This document shows, piece after piece, positions 1 through 8,217 of a stretch of 64,000 nt of DNA. A program made the position numbers and the translations under genes. The notes below the pieces were generated by a model. It saw only the letters and a list, made by a program, of their open reading frames with translations. It did no database searches and was not told where the DNA came from. Every line of letters starts with the position of its first letter. The stretch's first letter is position 1. The DNA comes from Defluviitaleaceae bacterium (GTDB lineage: Bacteria; Bacillota; Clostridia; Lachnospirales; UBA5962). The stretch spans positions 66,212 through 130,211 of the forward strand of contig WRBA01000001.1 of NCBI GenBank assembly GCA_009779915.1. Direction: 5' to 3'.

Positions 1-588
1 AAACCCTATGATAACAAATATGTAAATACACCAAAATATCATTATAAGTTTTCCCGTGTCACTTTTTATTTTATATGAACACCAAGTAGCGGCACAAACT
101 AATAGGTTACATAAAATACCTCGTATAAAAAGGTTAGATAAATCAGGGGATGTTTTTGCTATGACCGAATCGTTAACAAGGGCATTTATATAACCCTCGA
201 AAAGCCCTGTCCCCACAAAAAGTGCCGCAATTAAAACAGAACCTGCTAAATTGCCTAAATAGCAATATATCCAAAGGGGTATAGCGTCTTTTAGCTCAAT
301 TTTTTTTCGCATAATTCCGGCAGTTAGTACAAAAACATTGCCTGTAAAAAGCTCAGCTCCGGCAAATACTATCAGGCTTAAAGCTGCTGCAAAGCTGAAC
401 CCCTGCAATATTTTAAGACCGGCAAAATCGCCCATAGCCGCAGCTATAACAAAAATAACTACAACTCCAAGACCTACAAATACACCAGCCAGCATAGAAG
501 ATACAAAATAACCAACCTTATCAACTTTGAAAAAATCAACCTTTTTCTGGGCGGCGGCACATACCAGCCCGTACTCTGACTTAAACAT
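1..588 (-). CDS. Formate/nitrite transporter (FNT) family protein, 3' end cut by window edge
   Basis: The minus-strand frame is open for 196 codons from an ATG at 588 to the window edge, so the C-terminus is missing. A GGAG ribosome site lies about 20 bases upstream. The translation is strongly hydrophobic and carries the family signature FAGAELFTGN near residue 75 and a second one, RGILCNLLVC, near residue 165; both match FNT channels (FocA/NirC), which are pentameric inner-membrane pores for formate, nitrite or related small anions. Full-length members have roughly 260-290 residues. Substrate cannot be told from this fragment. No neighbouring formate or nitrite enzyme is visible. Confidence 0.88.
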   Translation of the reverse strand, partial: MFKSEYGLVCAAAQKKVDFFKVDKVGYFVSSMLAGVFVGLGVVVIFVIAAAMGDFAGLKILQGFSFAAALSLIVFAGAELFTGNVFVLTAGIMRKKIELKDAIPLWIYCYLGNLAGSVLIAALFVGTGLFEGYINALVNDSVIAKTSPDLSNLFIRGILCNLLVCAATWCSYKIKSDTGKLIMIFWCIYIFVIIGF

Positions 589-708
589 AAATAATACTCA
601 TCTCCGTTTGTTTTAGTATTTTTTGCCGCAATTTAATATAATATATCAAGTTATATCGGATATTCTTAATATAATCTTTATATAAATTTGTTAATATAGT
701 GACTATAC

Positions 709-738
709 TTGACATTTATCCTGTTTTTATAATATACT
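709..738 (+). promoter_or_regulatory. Sigma-A-type promoter for the proS leader
   Basis: TTGACA at 709-714 and TATACT at 733-738 are separated by 18 bases. Transcription would start near 745, giving a leader of about 410 nt before proS that includes a repeat element and the T-box. This is a consensus match only. Confidence 0.6.
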
Positions 739-781
739 ATCATCAAAGCAATTATGAGGGAATTTGGTAAGATATTGCATT

Positions 782-948
782 TATAGTCAATCAATCTGAG
801 ACCCCAAACGCTAAACTTGGTTTTATTACGTGTTACATCGTCGCTTATTTACCCTTCGTACCAATTGGGTACTGTGGCAAATAAGCTCCTTGCACCGCTG
901 AATAAATTCTGCGTTTATCCGTTTGGCTTTTCAGGTTACTTAACTATA
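782..948 (+). repeat. Family D miniature inverted-repeat element, copy 1
   Basis: About 167 bp, clearly related to 28089-28254 (same orientation, diverged). It begins TATAGTCAATCAA and ends TTAACTATA; the reverse complement of the right end (TATAGTTAAGTAACCT) mirrors the left end, and weaker complementarity extends roughly 45 bp inward, so the whole unit can fold on itself. No coding capacity I would credit. It lies between the proS promoter and the T-box core. Confidence 0.75.
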
Positions 949-949
949 C

Positions 950-1130
950 AGAGAAGAAGCGGTTGGTGCAAGCTTCTATGCAAGCTTATTAATCCCGCCC
1001 TCTAGCTCTTTAGGGATTAACCTAAAGCGTATTCCTGTGTTAAAGGTAAAAGATAATGGCTTAAGTAATTTTAGCCGTTAATTAGGATGGTACCGCCGCT
1101 ATTGGCTCCTTTTTTAGGGAGCTTTTTTAT
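950..1130 (+). promoter_or_regulatory. T-box leader controlling proS
   Basis: The diagnostic T-box bulge sequence appears as TTAGGATGGTACCGCC at about 1082-1097. It is followed by a terminator formed by GGCTCC, a T-rich loop, GGGAGC and a run of Ts at about 1105-1130. In known T-boxes uncharged tRNA pairs with this bulge and prevents termination, raising expression of the cognate synthetase when the amino acid is scarce; here that would be proline. I cannot assign stem I or the proline specifier codon with confidence. A hairpin TTAATCCC/GGGATTAA lies at about 988-1020. Confidence 0.78.
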
Positions 1131-1155
1131 TATTTAAGTATAGGAGATGTGTATT

Positions 1156-2589
1156 ATGTCCAAAAACGAAAAAAATGTGGAAGCTATAACTAACAGAGAT
1201 GTGGATTTTGCCCGCTGGTATACCGATGTGGTTAAAAAAGCCGAGCTTGTTGATTATTCCTCGGTGAGGGGCTGTACAATTTTTCGCCCTTATGGCTATG
1301 CAATTTGGGAAAATATACAAAAGAGCTTGGATGACAGGTTGAAAGAAACCGGTCATGAAAATGTTTATTTGCCGATGTTTATACCTGAAAGCCTTTTGGA
1401 AAGAGAAAAAGACCATGTGGAAGGCTTTGCCCCTGAGGTCGCGTGGGTTACTCATGGCGGGCAGGAAAAGCTTAGTGAGCGTCTTTGTGTTCGCCCAACG
1501 TCGGAGACTTTGTTTTGCGAGCATTATGCTAATGTAATACAATCCCATAGAGATTTGCCAAAATTATACAACCAGTGGTGTTCCGTAGTGAGATGGGAAA
1601 AAACCACAAGACCATTCCTTCGCACGGTGGAGTTTTTGTGGCAGGAAGGGCACACGGCACACGCCACGGCAGAGGAGGCAGATAACGAAGCCCTTATGAT
1701 ACTCGATTTATATGAAGAACTCCTTGAAAAAATGGCTATACCTGTAATAAAAGGTCAAAAAACCGACAAAGAAAAATTTGCGGGAGCAGTAAGGACTTAT
1801 AGCGTAGAGGCTTTAATGCACGATGGTAAATCCCTTCAAGCGGGTACGACCCATTATTTTGGTGATGGGTTTGCCAAAGCTTTTGGTATACAGTTTACGG
1901 ATAAGAATAACCAGCTTTCTTATGTTCATCAATCGTCCTGGGGGGTTTCCACAAGGATGATTGGGGGGATTATAATGGTTCATGGGGATGATAACGGTCT
2001 TGTTATGCCTCCAAAAATTGCCCCTGTACAGGTGATGATAATACCGGTTGCTCAGCATAAAGAAGGGGTTTTGGATAAGGCTAATGAGGTAATGGACAGA
2101 CTTAAAAAGTCCGTGCGTATTAAATTAGATGATTCGGACAAAAGTCCGGGCTGGAAATTTAGTGAGCATGAAATGAAAGGTGTACCTATCCGCCTTGAAA
2201 TAGGACCTAAGGATATAGAAGCTAATCAGGCTGTTTTGGCACGACGCGACACTGGTGAGAAGAAGCCTGTAAGCCTTGATAATCTTGAAGCGGAAGTATC
2301 AAACCTTCTTGAAGAAATCCATAAAAATATGTATCGCCGCGCTCTTAAACATATAGAAGAGACTACAGGCTGCGCCAAAAATATGGAAGAGTTTGAAAAG
2401 AGGTTAGAGGAGCATCCGGGCTTTATAAAAGCCATGTGGTGCGGGGATAGGGCTTGTGAGGATGCAATAAAGGACAGAACTACTGCAACCAGCCGCTGTA
2501 TACCTTTTGAAGGGGAGAAGTTTTCGGAAACCTGCGTTGTATGTGAGCGAAAAGGGGAGAAAATGGTTTATTGGGGCAAGGCGTATTAA
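1156..2589 (+). CDS. proS: Prolyl-tRNA synthetase, short archaeal/eukaryal-type form
   Basis: 477 residues. It charges tRNA-Pro with proline in the cytoplasm. The length and the opening ([19 protein letters not shown], then the RGC(T/M).IRPYG-type motif 1 region) fit the ProS type 3 family without the editing insertion seen in long bacterial ProS. Class II motif 2 is visible as the [20 protein letters not shown] region near residue 155. The C-terminal zinc-like cysteines of this type are present ([16 protein letters not shown]). An ATG three codons earlier (1147) lies directly on the TAGGAG site, so I choose 1156, spaced nine bases from it. Expression is probably set by the upstream T-box. 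Confidence 0.95.
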   Translation: MSKNEKNVEAITNRDVDFARWYTDVVKKAELVDYSSVRGCTIFRPYGYAIWENIQKSLDDRLKETGHENVYLPMFIPESLLEREKDHVEGFAPEVAWVTHGGQEKLSERLCVRPTSETLFCEHYANVIQSHRDLPKLYNQWCSVVRWEKTTRPFLRTVEFLWQEGHTAHATAEEADNEALMILDLYEELLEKMAIPVIKGQKTDKEKFAGAVRTYSVEALMHDGKSLQAGTTHYFGDGFAKAFGIQFTDKNNQLSYVHQSSWGVSTRMIGGIIMVHGDDNGLVMPPKIAPVQVMIIPVAQHKEGVLDKANEVMDRLKKSVRIKLDDSDKSPGWKFSEHEMKGVPIRLEIGPKDIEANQAVLARRDTGEKKPVSLDNLEAEVSNLLEEIHKNMYRRALKHIEETTGCAKNMEEFEKRLEEHPGFIKAMWCGDRACEDAIKDRTTATSRCIPFEGEKFSETCVVCERKGEKMVYWGKAY

Positions 2590-2595
2590 GGTATT

Positions 2596-2745
2596 TATAG
2601 TCGTTTAAGACCAAAATGGTCTTAAACGAGCCTCGAGAACTCGTACATTTTGCTTACAAAATGTACGAGTTTCGGGGCGTGAACAAACTTTAAAACAGCA
2701 AAATGAACAAGCTCATTTAGACTGCTTTAAAGTTTGTTCACTATA
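2596..2745. repeat. Family C inverted-repeat element, copy 1 (three stacked hairpins)
   Basis: About 150 bp just after proS. Ends are TATAGTCGTTT and, reverse-complemented, TATAGTGAACAAAC. It holds three near-perfect hairpins: 11-bp arms GTTTAAGACCA with a 3-nt loop, 13-bp arms CTCGTACATTTTG with a CTTA loop, and 14-bp arms GAACAAACTTTAAA enclosing the right part. Related copies are at 11744-11818 (shortened) and 54452-54626 (inverted). TA flanks both ends. Confidence 0.8.
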
Positions 2746-2750
2746 CATTA

Positions 2751-2785
2751 AAATCCGATGACTATATTGAATCATCGGATTTTTC
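2751..2785. terminator. Hairpin terminator between convergent units
   Basis: AAATCCGATGA at 2751-2761 pairs perfectly with TCATCGGATTT at 2772-2782, followed by Ts. It could end proS transcription, and reads with an A/T tail on the other strand as well. Confidence 0.65.
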
Positions 2786-2795
2786 CATGGATGGT

Positions 2796-2963
2796 TTAGT
2801 CTTGTTTGTATTCGGCAATATCTTCTAATTGACAATCCAATATTTCACATAATTTACTAAGTGTGTTAGTGGTGATATTGTTATTATGCCGCAGATTTTT
2901 TATTGTATCGGTATGAAAATCATATTTTTCTCTAAGCGTGCATAATGGAATTAAGGTTATGAA
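2796..2963 (-). pseudogene. C-terminal remnant of a small XRE-family (Cro/CI) regulator
   Basis: The minus frame reads 55 codons to a TAA, containing TLREKYDFHTDTIKNLRHNN and NTLSKLCEILDCQLEDIAEY, which is the usual second half of a short helix-turn-helix regulator ('NTLCKICEILDCQPGDI' type). An in-frame TAA directly upstream (2966-2964) and the lack of a start and first helix show that the 5' end is lost. A DNA-binding role is therefore not expected. Identification rests on motif recognition. Confidence 0.6.
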
Positions 2964-3011
2964 TTATCTCAAAAAATTTCTCTTGACAAAAAAACAATGA
3001 CCTCTTTATAT

Positions 3012-3452
3012 TTATAACCCCAATCTTTTATCTATCACTTCCTCCAAAATCTCAGCGCATTTTGCTACTATGTTCTCGCATTCGGCTGTGTTTCTTAGAT
3101 CGATACACGCTAATGACTTATATTCGTCGTAGAAGCGTTCTAAAAACTCAATCCGCAGCGAATTTACTTCTTCCAAAGGACAAACAAGCCCCAATGCCAT
3201 TATAGAAGAGACTAAAGCAGCGCAAATATGCCCTGCTCCAAAGCCCTTGCTTACGCCTTTTAACAATTTATCACTATTATCAGGAACTTTCACATTATAT
3301 TTTTCGCATACGGCCCGCAGCACACACATAGAACAGTTTCAGCCGCCGCAAAAATAATCTTTGGTAAGTTGAGCCGCAATAGCGGGCGTCACTAAAGGTG
3401 CCGATTCCGGGCGCAGATAGCCACTCTCCATTATTTTCTCTATAGATTCCAT
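3012..3452 (-). CDS. C_GCAxxG_C_C-type putative redox protein with an in-frame TGA (candidate selenocysteine or nonsense)
   Basis: From an ATG at 3452, seven bases after AAGGAG, the frame runs 146 codons but contains TGA at 3341-3339 (codon 38). Homology-like sequence continues unbroken on both sides: LTKDYFCGG, then TGA, then NCSMCVLRAVCEKY. Family members usually read 'GYNCAxSVLxA' here. Later parts fit too: GFGAGHICAALVSSIMALGL (the glycine/cysteine motif) and ECENIVAKCAEILEE. The family is thought to be redox-active through conserved cysteines; substrates are unknown. The TGA sits beside Cys39-40 of the motif, so selenocysteine is conceivable. No selA/selB/selC is in the window. A weak hairpin with a GGC loop can be drawn about 23 nt past the TGA. 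The alternative is a recent nonsense mutation. Confidence 0.65.
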
Positions 3453-3479
3453 AAAAAGACTCCTTGTACACATTTATAG

Positions 3480-3691
3480 GGCGACAGTGCATAACCTAAG
3501 TTGAAGTAATTTTTTAAAGCGGTACGAGGGCAAGCGAGTGTTTTGCGACTATGATTTTTCCGCGGTTTTCGGAAAAGGGAGACTTCCGGCTAAAGCCGGA
3601 ACCAAGCCTTGCGTCTCGTCCGCTATTGCGGGTCATTGTTGAAGCAAAAAGCGATAAAAAAATTATCTGAAACTAGTTATGCACCATTGCC
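3480..3691. repeat. Family B inverted-repeat element, long form, copy 1
   Basis: About 212 bp with ends GGCGACAGTGCATAACC and GTTATGCACCATTGCC (inverted). It contains the internal hairpin TTCCGGCTAAAGCCGGAA and two direct copies of GTTGAAG that bound an internal segment missing from the short copies (30404-30477, 46631-46704). A second long copy, truncated, is at 55797-55976. It lies 28 bp before the start of the redox-protein gene and therefore may shape its promoter. Confidence 0.8.
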
Positions 3692-3730
3692 ATACTATAG
3701 TGTATACAAGAAGTCATATTTGGTTACTAT

Positions 3731-4768
3731 CTATCTAGTTTGTGCCCTATACCAAGCAGCGAAGAAGTTGCCGGCAATTTGTGCGCCGTTGTCGTTTAAA
3801 TGGCGGGCGTCACGAAAATGCTCGTCTAAAAACATTTGCCCATCAATATTTAGCATATTAAAATCTAAATAGGGTACATCCAGCCTTTCTGCAAGATTGC
3901 GGACTTGGTTGTGTATAGCCTCGTAGTTTATATAAGTGGCAAGATATACATTAGATACAGGGGCTGTCACAAAAACCAGACTTATACCCTCATCATAGGC
4001 AAGTTGGGCTATCCGCTCCACATAGTTTACTTGTACAGGGGAAGGCCGCCAATTCCTTACATTTCTGGGGGGCGAGTTTTCGATCCGTTCATATTCCGCC
4101 GGAGTCATAATATAAGATGCGAAAATATAGCCTCTGGAGCGGTAGTACTCCCGCCCTTCACCAAAGTCAAGTATTATACGCAAGTCATGCTCTTCCCTGA
4201 AATAAGTCATCAGCCTGTTATTAGTGTAAGCGAAAAAGGCGTGTTGAAAGCGGATAGGGGCTATGTTAAATTTAACCCTTTGATTTAAGGGGAACATATT
4301 TTCAAGTATATCATTCCTAAGCCCTTCCCCACGGCCATCTAAAACAGGAAAAAGATGGTCTATTTGCTGCATACTAAAATCATCCTGCAAAAGACTCCAA
4401 GACAGGGTTACAACAACTGTATCCGGACTTTGTGTCCTTAAAACTTCCCTAAAAGTAAAATAACTGGCATCAGGGTGCTGGAGGGGCATGCCAAGCTGGA
4501 AGCTGTTTGTACCCATTACTTCATCAATTTTTTCAGGATCAAAAGTGCAGTATGAATGGGAGGAGCCTAAAAATATCAAATCCAGCGTATTTGGCGGCAT
4601 ATTGTAAAAATCATCAAAACGCTGCTGACTCCATACATTTATGCGGTTTTGTGCCGCAGCGTAGGCATATCTTTCACCTATGCGTATATTTGCCTGAAAA
4701 ATAAGGTAGGCGAATAATGCAATTATAACTATTTTCCTAAAATTGGAAATAAATGAACTCAGCTGCAT
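3731..4768 (-). CDS. SGNH-hydrolase-like membrane-anchored protein, partner of the MBOAT acyltransferase
   Basis: 345 residues, with one N-terminal membrane segment (about residues 9-26) and an extracytoplasmic domain. LIFLGSSHSYCTFDP near residue 65 holds the nucleophile-type serine of SGNH/GDSL enzymes, and DARHLNDNGA near the C-terminus holds the Asp-x-x-His pair. With an upstream MBOAT gene this matches two-component surface O-acylation systems (AlgI/AlgJ-X, PatA/PatB, DltB/DltD type), in which the MBOAT exports the acyl group and the SGNH protein transfers it to a surface polymer. The target polymer is not indicated. I start at 4768, eight bases after GGGGGTG; the gene then overlaps the MBOAT stop by 32 bp, implying coupled translation. 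Confidence 0.8.
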   Translation of the reverse strand: MQLSSFISNFRKIVIIALFAYLIFQANIRIGERYAYAAAQNRINVWSQQRFDDFYNMPPNTLDLIFLGSSHSYCTFDPEKIDEVMGTNSFQLGMPLQHPDASYFTFREVLRTQSPDTVVVTLSWSLLQDDFSMQQIDHLFPVLDGRGEGLRNDILENMFPLNQRVKFNIAPIRFQHAFFAYTNNRLMTYFREEHDLRIILDFGEGREYYRSRGYIFASYIMTPAEYERIENSPPRNVRNWRPSPVQVNYVERIAQLAYDEGISLVFVTAPVSNVYLATYINYEAIHNQVRNLAERLDVPYLDFNMLNIDGQMFLDEHFRDARHLNDNGAQIAGNFFAAWYRAQTR

Positions 4769-6182
4769 TATAAAACACCCCCAATGCAAGTATTAAAACA
4801 GTTACTAAGAGATAATAGGCGAACCGCAAGTCCGCGGGCTTTTTCATTAAAGTTTCGTGAAGGCACTCTTCACCGCAAAACAGCTCCGAAATAAAGAGGA
4901 ATAATATACACCCCAAGCCTATAAGCAGCTCAAACAGCGACATACCCATACTGTTTAAGACAGCAAAAACATATTGGCTGCTAAACCAATTTTCGTGACC
5001 TAAAAATAAATTACCTGCTATATAAAAAGCATCAGCCGTTGAATTAGCCCTAAAGAAAATCCAAGCAAAGCCTACCAGCAAAAATGTAGCTGAGGTTTGC
5101 ACAAACTTTACTATAAAAAGATTGGGGAGTTTTACCGATTTAGGCATTAAATTGCCTGCAACCTGATATATCCCATGTAGTCCACCCCAAATAAGGAAAG
5201 TCCAATTTGCGCCGTGCCACAGACCGCTTACAACAAAGGTTACCATAGTGTTAAAAGCGTGTCGCAAAGATCCTACACGGCTGCCGCCAAGGGGGAAATA
5301 CAAATAATCTTTAAACCATGTGGACAATGATATATGCCATCTGCGCCAAAAGGCTTTTGTTCCCCTTGCCAGGTAGGGCTGTTTGAAGTTTTGAGTTAAA
5401 TCGATGCCTAACATTTTACCGCAGCCAACAGCAATATCGGAATAGCCGCTAAAATCACAATAAATTTGGAGGGCGAACAGAAATGTGGCTATTATAAGTG
5501 CCAGCCCGTCAAAATTTAGGGGCGCGCCATATACCGTGTTTACGGCTGCACCTATTCTATCGGCAATAACCACCTTTTTGAAAAAACCAAAACACATAAA
5601 TTTATAGCCTTCGATAATATTATCAAGATTAAATTTTTTGTAAGAAAAAAGCTGAGGCATAAGGCTTGCAGCACGCTCAATAGGTCCGGCTACAAGCGGC
5701 GGAAAGAAGGTAATAAAGAGCATAAATTTAAAATAATTGCGCTGAGGCTCCTGCTTTCCCTTATAAACATCTATAAGGTATCCCGCCGCTTGGAATGTGT
5801 AAAATGAAATACCCAAAGGCAGTATAATAGAAAATTCCGGCGGGGAAAGATTAAGCCCAAGGGCATTTAAAAAAGCTACAGCCATGTTGGAGAAAAACAG
5901 CAAATACTTAAAAACAAAAAGCACCCCAAAAGCAACAAAAAGATCCAGTGCGAGAAATTGTTTGCGCTTTCTTTTGTTTTCGGAGTCATATATTGCAAGA
6001 GCTAAAAAATAATCCACTGAAACGGAGAAAATAAGCAAAATAAGAAACAGCGGATTCCAAGCCGCGTAAAAAGTTAAGCTTGCACAAAGGATTAATATCC
6101 ATCGCAATTTGTGAGGCAAAAGATAGTGCATAAAAATTACTGCTATAAAAAATACAATAAATTGAAATGAATTGAAAATCAT
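4737..6182 (-). CDS. MBOAT-family O-acyltransferase (AlgI/DltB-like)
   Basis: 481 residues with about eleven hydrophobic segments. The MBOAT catalytic histidine is seen in SGLWHGANWTFLIWGGLHG around residue 320, preceded by the family-typical FWRRWHISLSTWFKDYLYFP and the YCDFSGYSDIAVG motif. Members move an acyl group from a cytoplasmic donor across the membrane for esterification of alginate, peptidoglycan or teichoic acid. The downstream overlapping SGNH gene is the usual extracellular partner. Absence of dltA/dltC nearby argues against D-alanylation of teichoic acid and for O-acetylation of a polysaccharide, which is inference. RBS AAGGA about ten bases before the ATG. Confidence 0.9.
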   Translation of the reverse strand: MIFNSFQFIVFFIAVIFMHYLLPHKLRWILILCASLTFYAAWNPLFLILLIFSVSVDYFLALAIYDSENKRKRKQFLALDLFVAFGVLFVFKYLLFFSNMAVAFLNALGLNLSPPEFSIILPLGISFYTFQAAGYLIDVYKGKQEPQRNYFKFMLFITFFPPLVAGPIERAASLMPQLFSYKKFNLDNIIEGYKFMCFGFFKKVVIADRIGAAVNTVYGAPLNFDGLALIIATFLFALQIYCDFSGYSDIAVGCGKMLGIDLTQNFKQPYLARGTKAFWRRWHISLSTWFKDYLYFPLGGSRVGSLRHAFNTMVTFVVSGLWHGANWTFLIWGGLHGIYQVAGNLMPKSVKLPNLFIVKFVQTSATFLLVGFAWIFFRANSTADAFYIAGNLFLGHENWFSSQYVFAVLNSMGMSLFELLIGLGCILFLFISELFCGEECLHETLMKKPADLRFAYYLLVTVLILALGVFYNAAEFIYFQF

Positions 6183-6382
6183 TTTTGGGTATCCTTTTTT
6201 CTGCTTAGTTGGTGAAGCAATGATAGTTTACCACATTGTTTAGCATAATGTCAAAAACAAGTACTAACTTTGGCTGATTTTAGCCATTATTGATTTTTTT
6301 TGGTATGCGGTTTCTCTTTACGGTATTTATATAAATGGGATAATATGGAAGAGTATCAAGCTTTTAATAAGGAGGCGTCTAA

Positions 6383-6910
6383 TTGAAATATATACTGCCT
6401 ATTTTAACCGGTGCTTGTGTTTGTCTAAATAAATTTAGACAAACACAAGCCACCTTCTTAATGATAGCAGCACTTCTTTTATTTCCACAGAGGGCTTATT
6501 GTGCTGGTGCTGTTAAAATAAGCTTTGTAGAATACGATGAATACGGCAATCATTGGTTTTTAGAAAAATACGTAGAGTTAGGAGTCCACGGACATTTATT
6601 TGCAAGAGTAGAGACTGCATTAAATGCCCTTTTTTCCCTTGAGCTGCCTAATATATTTCCATACCCAAAAGGCATAGAAATAGTTGATATTTATTATAAA
6701 CACGGTCATTTAACTGTGGCTTTTTCTGATGAGTTTGGTAATTTCTCCGGGGGATCTATGCTGGAGAGGATTTATTTAGGGCAGGTACTAAAAACTCTCC
6801 TTAATATTGAAGGTGTGGAAAAAGTGAGTATTATTGCGGATACCCCTGAAGGGATAAGCATAAAGGAAAGCGTCTCATGGCATGAATTGATGTATGGGAT
6901 TTTATTCTAA
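6383..6910 (+). CDS. GerMN-domain exported protein with a palindrome inside its signal peptide
   Basis: 175 residues from a TTG preceded by AAGGAGG. After an N-terminal hydrophobic segment ending near RAYCAGA, the rest matches the GerMN domain: ALNALFSLELPN, a DIYYKHGHLTVAFSDEFGNFS core, and LGQVLKTLLNIEGVEKVSI. GerMN domains occur in spore-germination and sporulation proteins (GerM) and in lipoproteins; the exact role is unknown. A 38-bp perfect palindrome (6413-6450) encodes residues 11-23 and places a charged KFRQTQ stretch in the middle of the signal peptide, so the hydrophobic core looks interrupted. Gene stands alone before the tRNA genes. Confidence 0.72.
   Translation: MKYILPILTGACVCLNKFRQTQATFLMIAALLLFPQRAYCAGAVKISFVEYDEYGNHWFLEKYVELGVHGHLFARVETALNALFSLELPNIFPYPKGIEIVDIYYKHGHLTVAFSDEFGNFSGGSMLERIYLGQVLKTLLNIEGVEKVSIIADTPEGISIKESVSWHELMYGILF
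6413..6450. repeat. Perfect 17-bp-arm palindrome within coding sequence
   Basis: Left arm GCTTGTGTTTGTCTAAA, loop TAAA, right arm TTTAGACAAACACAAGC. The arms extend by GGT/ACC with one unpaired base. It lies in the signal-peptide region of the GerMN gene and would form a strong mRNA hairpin about 20 nt after the start codon. Confidence 0.9.
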
Positions 6911-6953
6911 TATCATTGCATCTAATAGATTTACATTTTTTTTAAAAAGGGCA

Positions 6954-6982
6954 TTGACTTATTAAAAAAATTCTATTATAAT
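6954..6982 (+). promoter_or_regulatory. Promoter of the tRNA-Asp/tRNA-Val unit
   Basis: TTGACT at 6954-6959, 17-base spacer, TATAAT at 6977-6982, 20 bases before the first tRNA. This is a near-consensus vegetative promoter. Confidence 0.8.
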
Positions 6983-7002
6983 GATTCGAGTCAGCAAAGT
7001 TT

Positions 7003-7076
<74 letters not shown>

Positions 7077-7119
7077 CTTTTAAAGCCCTGTCTTGCACAC
7101 GCTAGGCAGGATTTTAAAG

Positions 7120-7192
7120 GGGCGTTTAGCTCAGCTGGGAGAGCGCCTGCCTTACAAGCAGGATGTCACAGGTTCAAGTCCTGTAATGCCCA
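7120..7192 (+). tRNA. tRNA-Val (anticodon TAC)
   Basis: A 73-nt cloverleaf. Acceptor GGGCGTT pairs with AATGCCC; anticodon loop CTTACAA with TAC; T-arm ACAGGTTCAAGTCCTGT; discriminator A. CCA is not encoded. Co-transcribed with tRNA-Asp 43 bp upstream. Confidence 0.97.
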
Positions 7193-7210
7193 TTATATAA
7201 ATAACTGGAA

Positions 7211-7239
7211 AACAGGCGTGCAGCCTGTTTTTTGTTTTT
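7211..7239 (+). terminator. Rho-independent terminator of the tRNA unit
   Basis: AACAGGC / GCCTGTT hairpin with a GTGCA loop followed by TTTTGTTTTT. Confidence 0.85.
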
Positions 7240-7274
7240 ATAGCACTAAATTTATAAGAGGGGTGTTTGCACAA

Positions 7275-7979
7275 ATGAGGAAATTGCTTTTATATGTTTT
7301 TATATCAATTATATTTTCGATTTTCATGGTCACTGGTGTCGGTGCAAGTGAGCTTAGGATAATGCTCAACGGAGAATATATTGACGCTGAGCCGGTTATA
7401 GTTGACGGAAGAACTTTAGTTTCGGCACGTGATATTGCGGAAATCCTTGGAGGTAATGTAAGCTGGGACGGAGACTTACGCCAAGTAATTATCGAACATA
7501 TATATACTAATATTATCCTAACCCTTGACAGTGCTATAGCTTACATAAACGAAGAGGCGATAGAGCTTGATGTGCCGGCACAGCTAATAAACTCAAGGAC
7601 GAAGGTACCGCTGCGTTTTATCACTGAAAGCTTAGGTGCCTATATTGATTTTGTAGACGGAACAGTGGTTATTACAACTTTACAAGAGGCAATGGAAGAA
7701 GGCTTGCAGCTTCTCAGCATAACAAGCCCTATAGGGCGGAGTGAGGAAGCTGTGGTTGTGCTGCAAGGACAGCCTTATACATTATATTCAATAATTGTTA
7801 TGTATTCTGCTCCAGCTACTGCCGCCGGTGTTACAGGAGAAAATGAACATAAAATCTCGGACAGTGACGGTATAGTGTCCTGGAGCTGGCTCGTAGGCAG
7901 CAGGACTGCCCTTCAGACTCATTATTTAGTAGTAAGCGGCGATGGCTACAATCTTAGAGTTGAATTTGAGGTAAGATAA
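7275..7979 (+). CDS. Secreted protein with copper-amine-oxidase-N-like (stalk) domain
   Basis: 234 residues with a signal peptide (RKLLLYVFISIIFSIFMVTG, cleavage near GASELR). Residues about 28-135 contain the two tandem halves of the Cu_amine_oxidN1-type domain: IMLNGEYIDAEPVIVDGRTL followed by SARDIAEILGGNVSWDGD, then LINSRTKVPLRFITESLGAY. This domain is common in exported clostridial proteins and is thought to anchor or scaffold at the cell surface; it is not enzymatic. The C-terminal about 90 residues are beta-rich and unassigned. ATG at 7275 is chosen because of GAGGGG eleven bases upstream. It is monocistronic, ending at a strong terminator. Confidence 0.82.
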   Translation: MRKLLLYVFISIIFSIFMVTGVGASELRIMLNGEYIDAEPVIVDGRTLVSARDIAEILGGNVSWDGDLRQVIIEHIYTNIILTLDSAIAYINEEAIELDVPAQLINSRTKVPLRFITESLGAYIDFVDGTVVITTLQEAMEEGLQLLSITSPIGRSEEAVVVLQGQPYTLYSIIVMYSAPATAAGVTGENEHKISDSDGIVSWSWLVGSRTALQTHYLVVSGDGYNLRVEFEVR

Positions 7980-7996
7980 ATATGCCTTTAAAGCGT

Positions 7997-8027
7997 AAAA
8001 ATGTGGGAATATTAGTTCCCACATTTT
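7997..8027. terminator. Bidirectional terminator between convergent genes
   Basis: AAAATGTGGGAA pairs perfectly with TTCCCACATTTT across a 7-nt loop; A-rich on one side, T-rich on the other. Confidence 0.85.
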
Positions 8028-8030
8028 ATA

Positions 8031-8195
8031 CTAATCAAGCTGTTCTAATGTAGTTGTACCAATTTTTGCCCATTCACCATAATTGCATTTAGAGCAATTT
8101 TCAAGGGCGTTATCATTACTTTCGAGCTTAATCCTAAGACCGCATTTCATGCACCTATATTTACCTTCACCGGGAGTTTCGCCTTTTCTTGCCAT
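8031..8195 (-). CDS. Small zinc-ribbon protein
   Basis: 54 residues, beginning MARKGETPGEGKYRCMKCG. Two CxxC knuckles (CMKCG and CSKCN) separated by about 19 residues form a rubredoxin/zinc-ribbon fold like that of small 'zinc ribbon-containing' proteins. Function unknown. The ATG at 8195 follows AAGGAGG by eight bases. It is transcribed divergently from the ABC exporter from a shared symmetric promoter region. Confidence 0.75.
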   Translation of the reverse strand: MARKGETPGEGKYRCMKCGLRIKLESNDNALENCSKCNYGEWAKIGTTTLEQLD

Positions 8196-8217
8196 ATTAA
8201 GCACCTCCTTTCTATAA

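Noticed and set aside
817-1005. 62-codon plus-strand ORF upstream of proS
   Set aside because: Lies across the family D repeat and the T-box leader, with no ribosome site; the second repeat copy does not keep the frame.
3905-4288. 127-codon ORF antisense to the SGNH gene
   Set aside because: Opposite strand of a gene with clear family motifs; no independent support.
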